DNA from: Terebella lapidaria | Taxonomy: Eukaryota; Annelida; Polychaeta; Terebellida; Terebellidae | Reading direction: 5' to 3' | DNA length: 64,000 nt | Assembly: GCA_949152475.1 (NCBI GenBank) | Contig: OX424555.1 | Span: 19,610,868-19,674,867, forward strand | Shown: in pieces, positions 60,911-64,000 of the stretch | Layout: each line of letters opens with the position of its first letter | Numbering within the stretch: the first letter of the stretch is position 1 | Position numbers and translations under genes: made by a program | The notes under the pieces: model-generated | Told to the model about the DNA's origin: nothing | Database searches by the model: none | The model's input: the letters and a program-made list of their open reading frames with translations, nothing else

Positions 60911-62163
60911 AATGGACCTTTTCATAGGCTTTCCCGCCAAAATTTCCCGAATGCTGTGATTTTCCGACCAATCACAAGTGCTCGCATTCGAGTCATTTAA
61001 CGGTCGTAAACAAAATCTTTGTAGCGGAAATAAAGCCGATTTTTCACATCAAAATGTACGAAAGATGAAGTATTTTCACAAGTAGAGTTATCATATAGGC
61101 CGTTTGCGTTTATTTCATCAATCTGACACGAAAATAGTACGCATTTCGTGAGGCGGGTTTAAACATGTTAAACGGTCGTTTGACATAATGCTAAAACCAC
61201 GTGCGGCTGGCGCGTGCAATCTTCAGAAGAAACTGGTCAACAGGCTACCCTCCGTGGAACCCAAATACCGTAATGCAGCATCTCTAACGGTAATAGTCAA
61301 CACGATATATGTTTGCAAGTTATATATCGTAAATTACGATGGAGCTAGTTTTTCACGTTAAAAATTTACAATATTCCACATGGCGTGAGACAGCGCATGA
61401 GAAAGGTTACTCTGGCAATGATCGATTCGGGTGTGCCACAGATTCATTCACGCTATCATTACATAGATCTTTATCGGACATAGAATTTACGTACATTAGC
61501 ATAGAGAGGCTATTCAAGATATTACAGTATGAATCAAGTGAAATATACAATGAGATAAAAAAAATCACGAATAAATATTATAGTCTCTTTATTTATTTTT
61601 GCGAGTTTGCTAGGCGAAATAACTAAATTTACGGCAACAGTGTACATAATTTTCCCTGCCGTGTTTTCGCGTCATTATTCACGAAAAAGCACAAAATACA
61701 CGAAAAGCAGAAGAACAAATAGGCTAGTATCAGGATAAAACATTATGTCTGCTGTATAACGATGATTTGTAGCCTATTTTCCACACGCGAATGAATGAGA
61801 AGGCTTTTTTCGAGGTTACGGAGCATTGTATTGAATGTTTTAAAATCAGCATCATTAAAAATTGGATACGCAATAGATGCATTTGATTCACAAATTTTCA
61901 TGCCAAAAAATTTACCACGTTATTTTGAATTATACAATAATATATGTCTCACGTGTACTAGTAAAATGCACGCTTATATCCTTTACGGTGGTAGGGGTTC
62001 AAAGGGTGGTCAAAAGCCACGGAGTTTCACGAACGTGGTTTTAGGTTGCCATGACACACACGTGCGAGCGAGCAGACTTGAGTGGTTAGTTTGAATTGAC
62101 GGAATAACCCGACGATTGCCGAATATTCATTGTCTCCGAGAGGGCTCTGTGAAAAGGTCCATT
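60911..62163. mobile_element. TIR transposon, 1,253 bp, 3-bp GTT duplication
   Basis: Both ends read AATGGACCTTTTCA(T/C)AG inward. GTT flanks both sides (60,908-60,910 and 62,164-62,166). Host sequence on either side joins up with 32,595-32,640 and 46,600-46,620, where no insert exists. Subterminal AACGGTCG words occur at about 61,000 and 61,170. Two frames of 95 and 99 codons (61,339-61,626 and 61,795-62,094) show no domain I recognise and no transposase triad. Probably a non-autonomous element; a 3-bp duplication fits PIF/Harbinger or CACTA relatives, but neither end motif is diagnostic. Confidence 0.82.
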
Positions 62164-62166
62164 GTT

Positions 62167-64000
62167 TCATGAATGGTGCAACAAAGGCATGGGAATATTG
62201 GCAATTAGCATGGAAACATTCATGAATATGTAGTCTCATAAATGGCATCGTAATCTAAGTGACACTGTCTCAGTGTCTCTTTACAAGAATATTATTTGGA
62301 AATATGTGTCAGTCAGTAATCCAGAGTTGATCGTGTCATGATTTATGCATTAACCATGAGCAGGGAGATCATGAGCATGTCGTGGCGAGGGTGAGGCTGA
62401 GCATGTAGGCAGGTAATCTACTGCCAAACGAATCCTGATTGGCCAATCAGCGTATTCAAGCCTAGGCACGCACAGAGGGATTGAATAGGGCACACATGGT
62501 TATTCAGATGTATTGCATGGTTATTGATGGGATGCCAAATCCTTGCTGGTCGTTCCAGCTGCGATAAAATTTAGAGGTGTAACATAAAATGTGGGTCATA
62601 AATCCCGTGAACATATCTTTGTGATGTACATGCTATAGTTATGTGTAGATCAGTGACATTGGTGATATTACATGTTCTTGTTTTGACCCCGTCAGCTCTG
62701 TATCTTTGAATGTCGTGTACACGTGTAATATGTAGCATGTACATTGCAAAATACATTGGAAATGATCACGATTGTCAAATACAGAGCATATTAATTACAT
62801 GTTTTCAATAGAACATTAATGTTCAGATCTAGATGAAAGTCTATTTAGAAACGGAAATGTTTGCTGGTCGTTGGTTTCCAAGTCTGCATTATTAATTCAC
62901 AAGTATTATGAACGAGCCGTGTCCATTACCAACGCCCTGTCGCCGCCCCCTGCTATGTCCGCACAAGCCAAACAAAGATTAATAGCTTACATTCTTCGAT
63001 GACAGAAAATCAACATTGATCCTCCCTGAGAGGAAATAAATGTCAGGACGTGGTTGGGATGAAGTGGCAAGATGTGATGATAACTGGAATACAAAGTTCA
63101 GTGAAAGCTGGTACGAAGTATATGGAATATATAGAAGTATAATGCTACCATGTGGTACTTTATGTACGACATTGTATATCCATACGAATTATATATACAC
63201 TGATGCAACCCATTCATGGACCTCTGATACTAATAAGATAATGATATATATACAATGTCATATGATATAATCACATTGTCTATAAATGTTGTGCATTTCT
63301 ACTTGGGAACATCGTTCATGTAAATGTGCAATGTACGTAGAGTGCATTTCATACTGGTATTTTCTGAATGGTCCATTCGACAGAATAGTCTTAATGAACA
63401 CACCAGTCTGAATGAACATTGTGATGCTGACTAATCAGATTCATCACATGTTTGAAATGATTAGGTTTAGGTCTTCATGACAAAATCGTATACATGGACA
63501 TGCTACATTTCTAGGTTTAGGTCTTTAGGAGTTGTATATTTGGACATGCTACAGTACATTGGATAATATATCGTGTGTTGATAGGAACAACCAAGGAGGG
63601 CTCTGATTGGTGTCACTGACAATGTAATAGATCTCATTGTGATTGGGTTCTAGTTCACATGGTAGCATTTCCAGGCAGTCTGGAAAGAATTGTAGCTCCG
63701 AAATTCTATTAAATAATATAATTTGCTCTTCCAAATATGTCCGTGGGCAATATGGCAGCATTTGTGGAAGTTGAACTTCTGCATTGTGCTCTGCTTGGTT
63801 TGGCATTTCTGAATGATTGCACACTCAGGGATATTACAAACCAGAGATATATTGGGATGAAAACTGACATTATTTCCTCAACTGATATCATCTGATTCAG
63901 CGGCAAAATCAGCGAGTGATTGAGTGAGACTTCTGACAATTCAGCGAGATTGTTTGTAATCAATTTGAGGCTGACTCTCGGGAAGGGATTACTGATGGTT
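62167..64000 (+). repeat. Distal unit copy continuing to the window edge
   Basis: 62,930-63,070 matches 32,698-32,850 at about 93% while its flanks are much less alike. 63,150-63,290 matches 32,900-33,010, 63,590-63,640 matches 33,260-33,300, and 63,830-63,960 matches 33,545-33,665. The window ends at a point equivalent to about 33,740 in the right arm, about 1.3 kb before the synaptophysin-like exon there. No gene seen in the part present. Confidence 0.65.

Noticed and set aside
61339-62094. Transposase genes of the 60,911-62,163 element
   Set aside because: Neither frame shows a DDE/D triad, zinc finger or HTH that I can identify; described only as unassigned frames.

Overview
The window is animal nuclear DNA. 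It has spliceosomal introns with GT/AG sites, tRNA-derived SINEs, a reverse transcriptase of the Penelope-like type, and many short inverted-repeat transposons. Base composition is AT-rich. The SINE and transposon types suggest a marine invertebrate (mollusc, brachiopod, hemichordate or lancelet grade); the sequence does not let me name the phylum. Genuine coding DNA is sparse. I recognise one host gene family, present as two nearly complete copies and one wrecked exon, and one transposon-encoded reverse transcriptase.

Layout. Almost the whole window is a mosaic of one locally duplicated unit that includes a synaptophysin-family (four-TM synaptic-vesicle protein) gene. Positions 1-19,090 form a left arm in inverted orientation to the right arm at about 27,720-43,800. 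Both arms carry a synaptophysin-like gene, transcribed away from the centre (8,689->7,057 minus; 35,026->36,914 plus), each with four matching exons. Between the arms (19,090-27,720) lies another unit copy with a broken synaptophysin exon (25,849-26,203). Positions 44,329-53,093 are two direct tandem sub-units of about 4.2 and 4.5 kb. From 53,100 to the end runs a further direct copy of the flanking unit, cut by the window edge just before the point where its synaptophysin copy would be expected.

Mobile elements sit on this mosaic, and the paralogous copies serve as empty sites that define their borders. They are: a 1.5-kb foldback element with repeat arms (23,143-24,665, CCCATT target duplication); a nested foldback/minisatellite structure in intron 2 of both synaptophysin-like genes; an 820-bp TA-flanked element rich in CCCGA words (15,233-16,052); a 1,253-bp TIR element with a GTT duplication (60,911-62,163); a 136-bp TA-flanked MITE (56,658-56,793); several SINEs; a 5'-truncated Penelope-like retroelement with an open RT frame (about 58,100-59,966) plus two older 3' fragments; a solo LTR fossil next to it (59,967-60,544); and a nested G-rich composite insertion (109-1,424).

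The genes do not form a pathway. The window is best read as a gene-bearing low-copy repeat that has duplicated in direct and inverted orientation, with transposons recording the order of events. Identities quoted are by-eye estimates from hand alignment.
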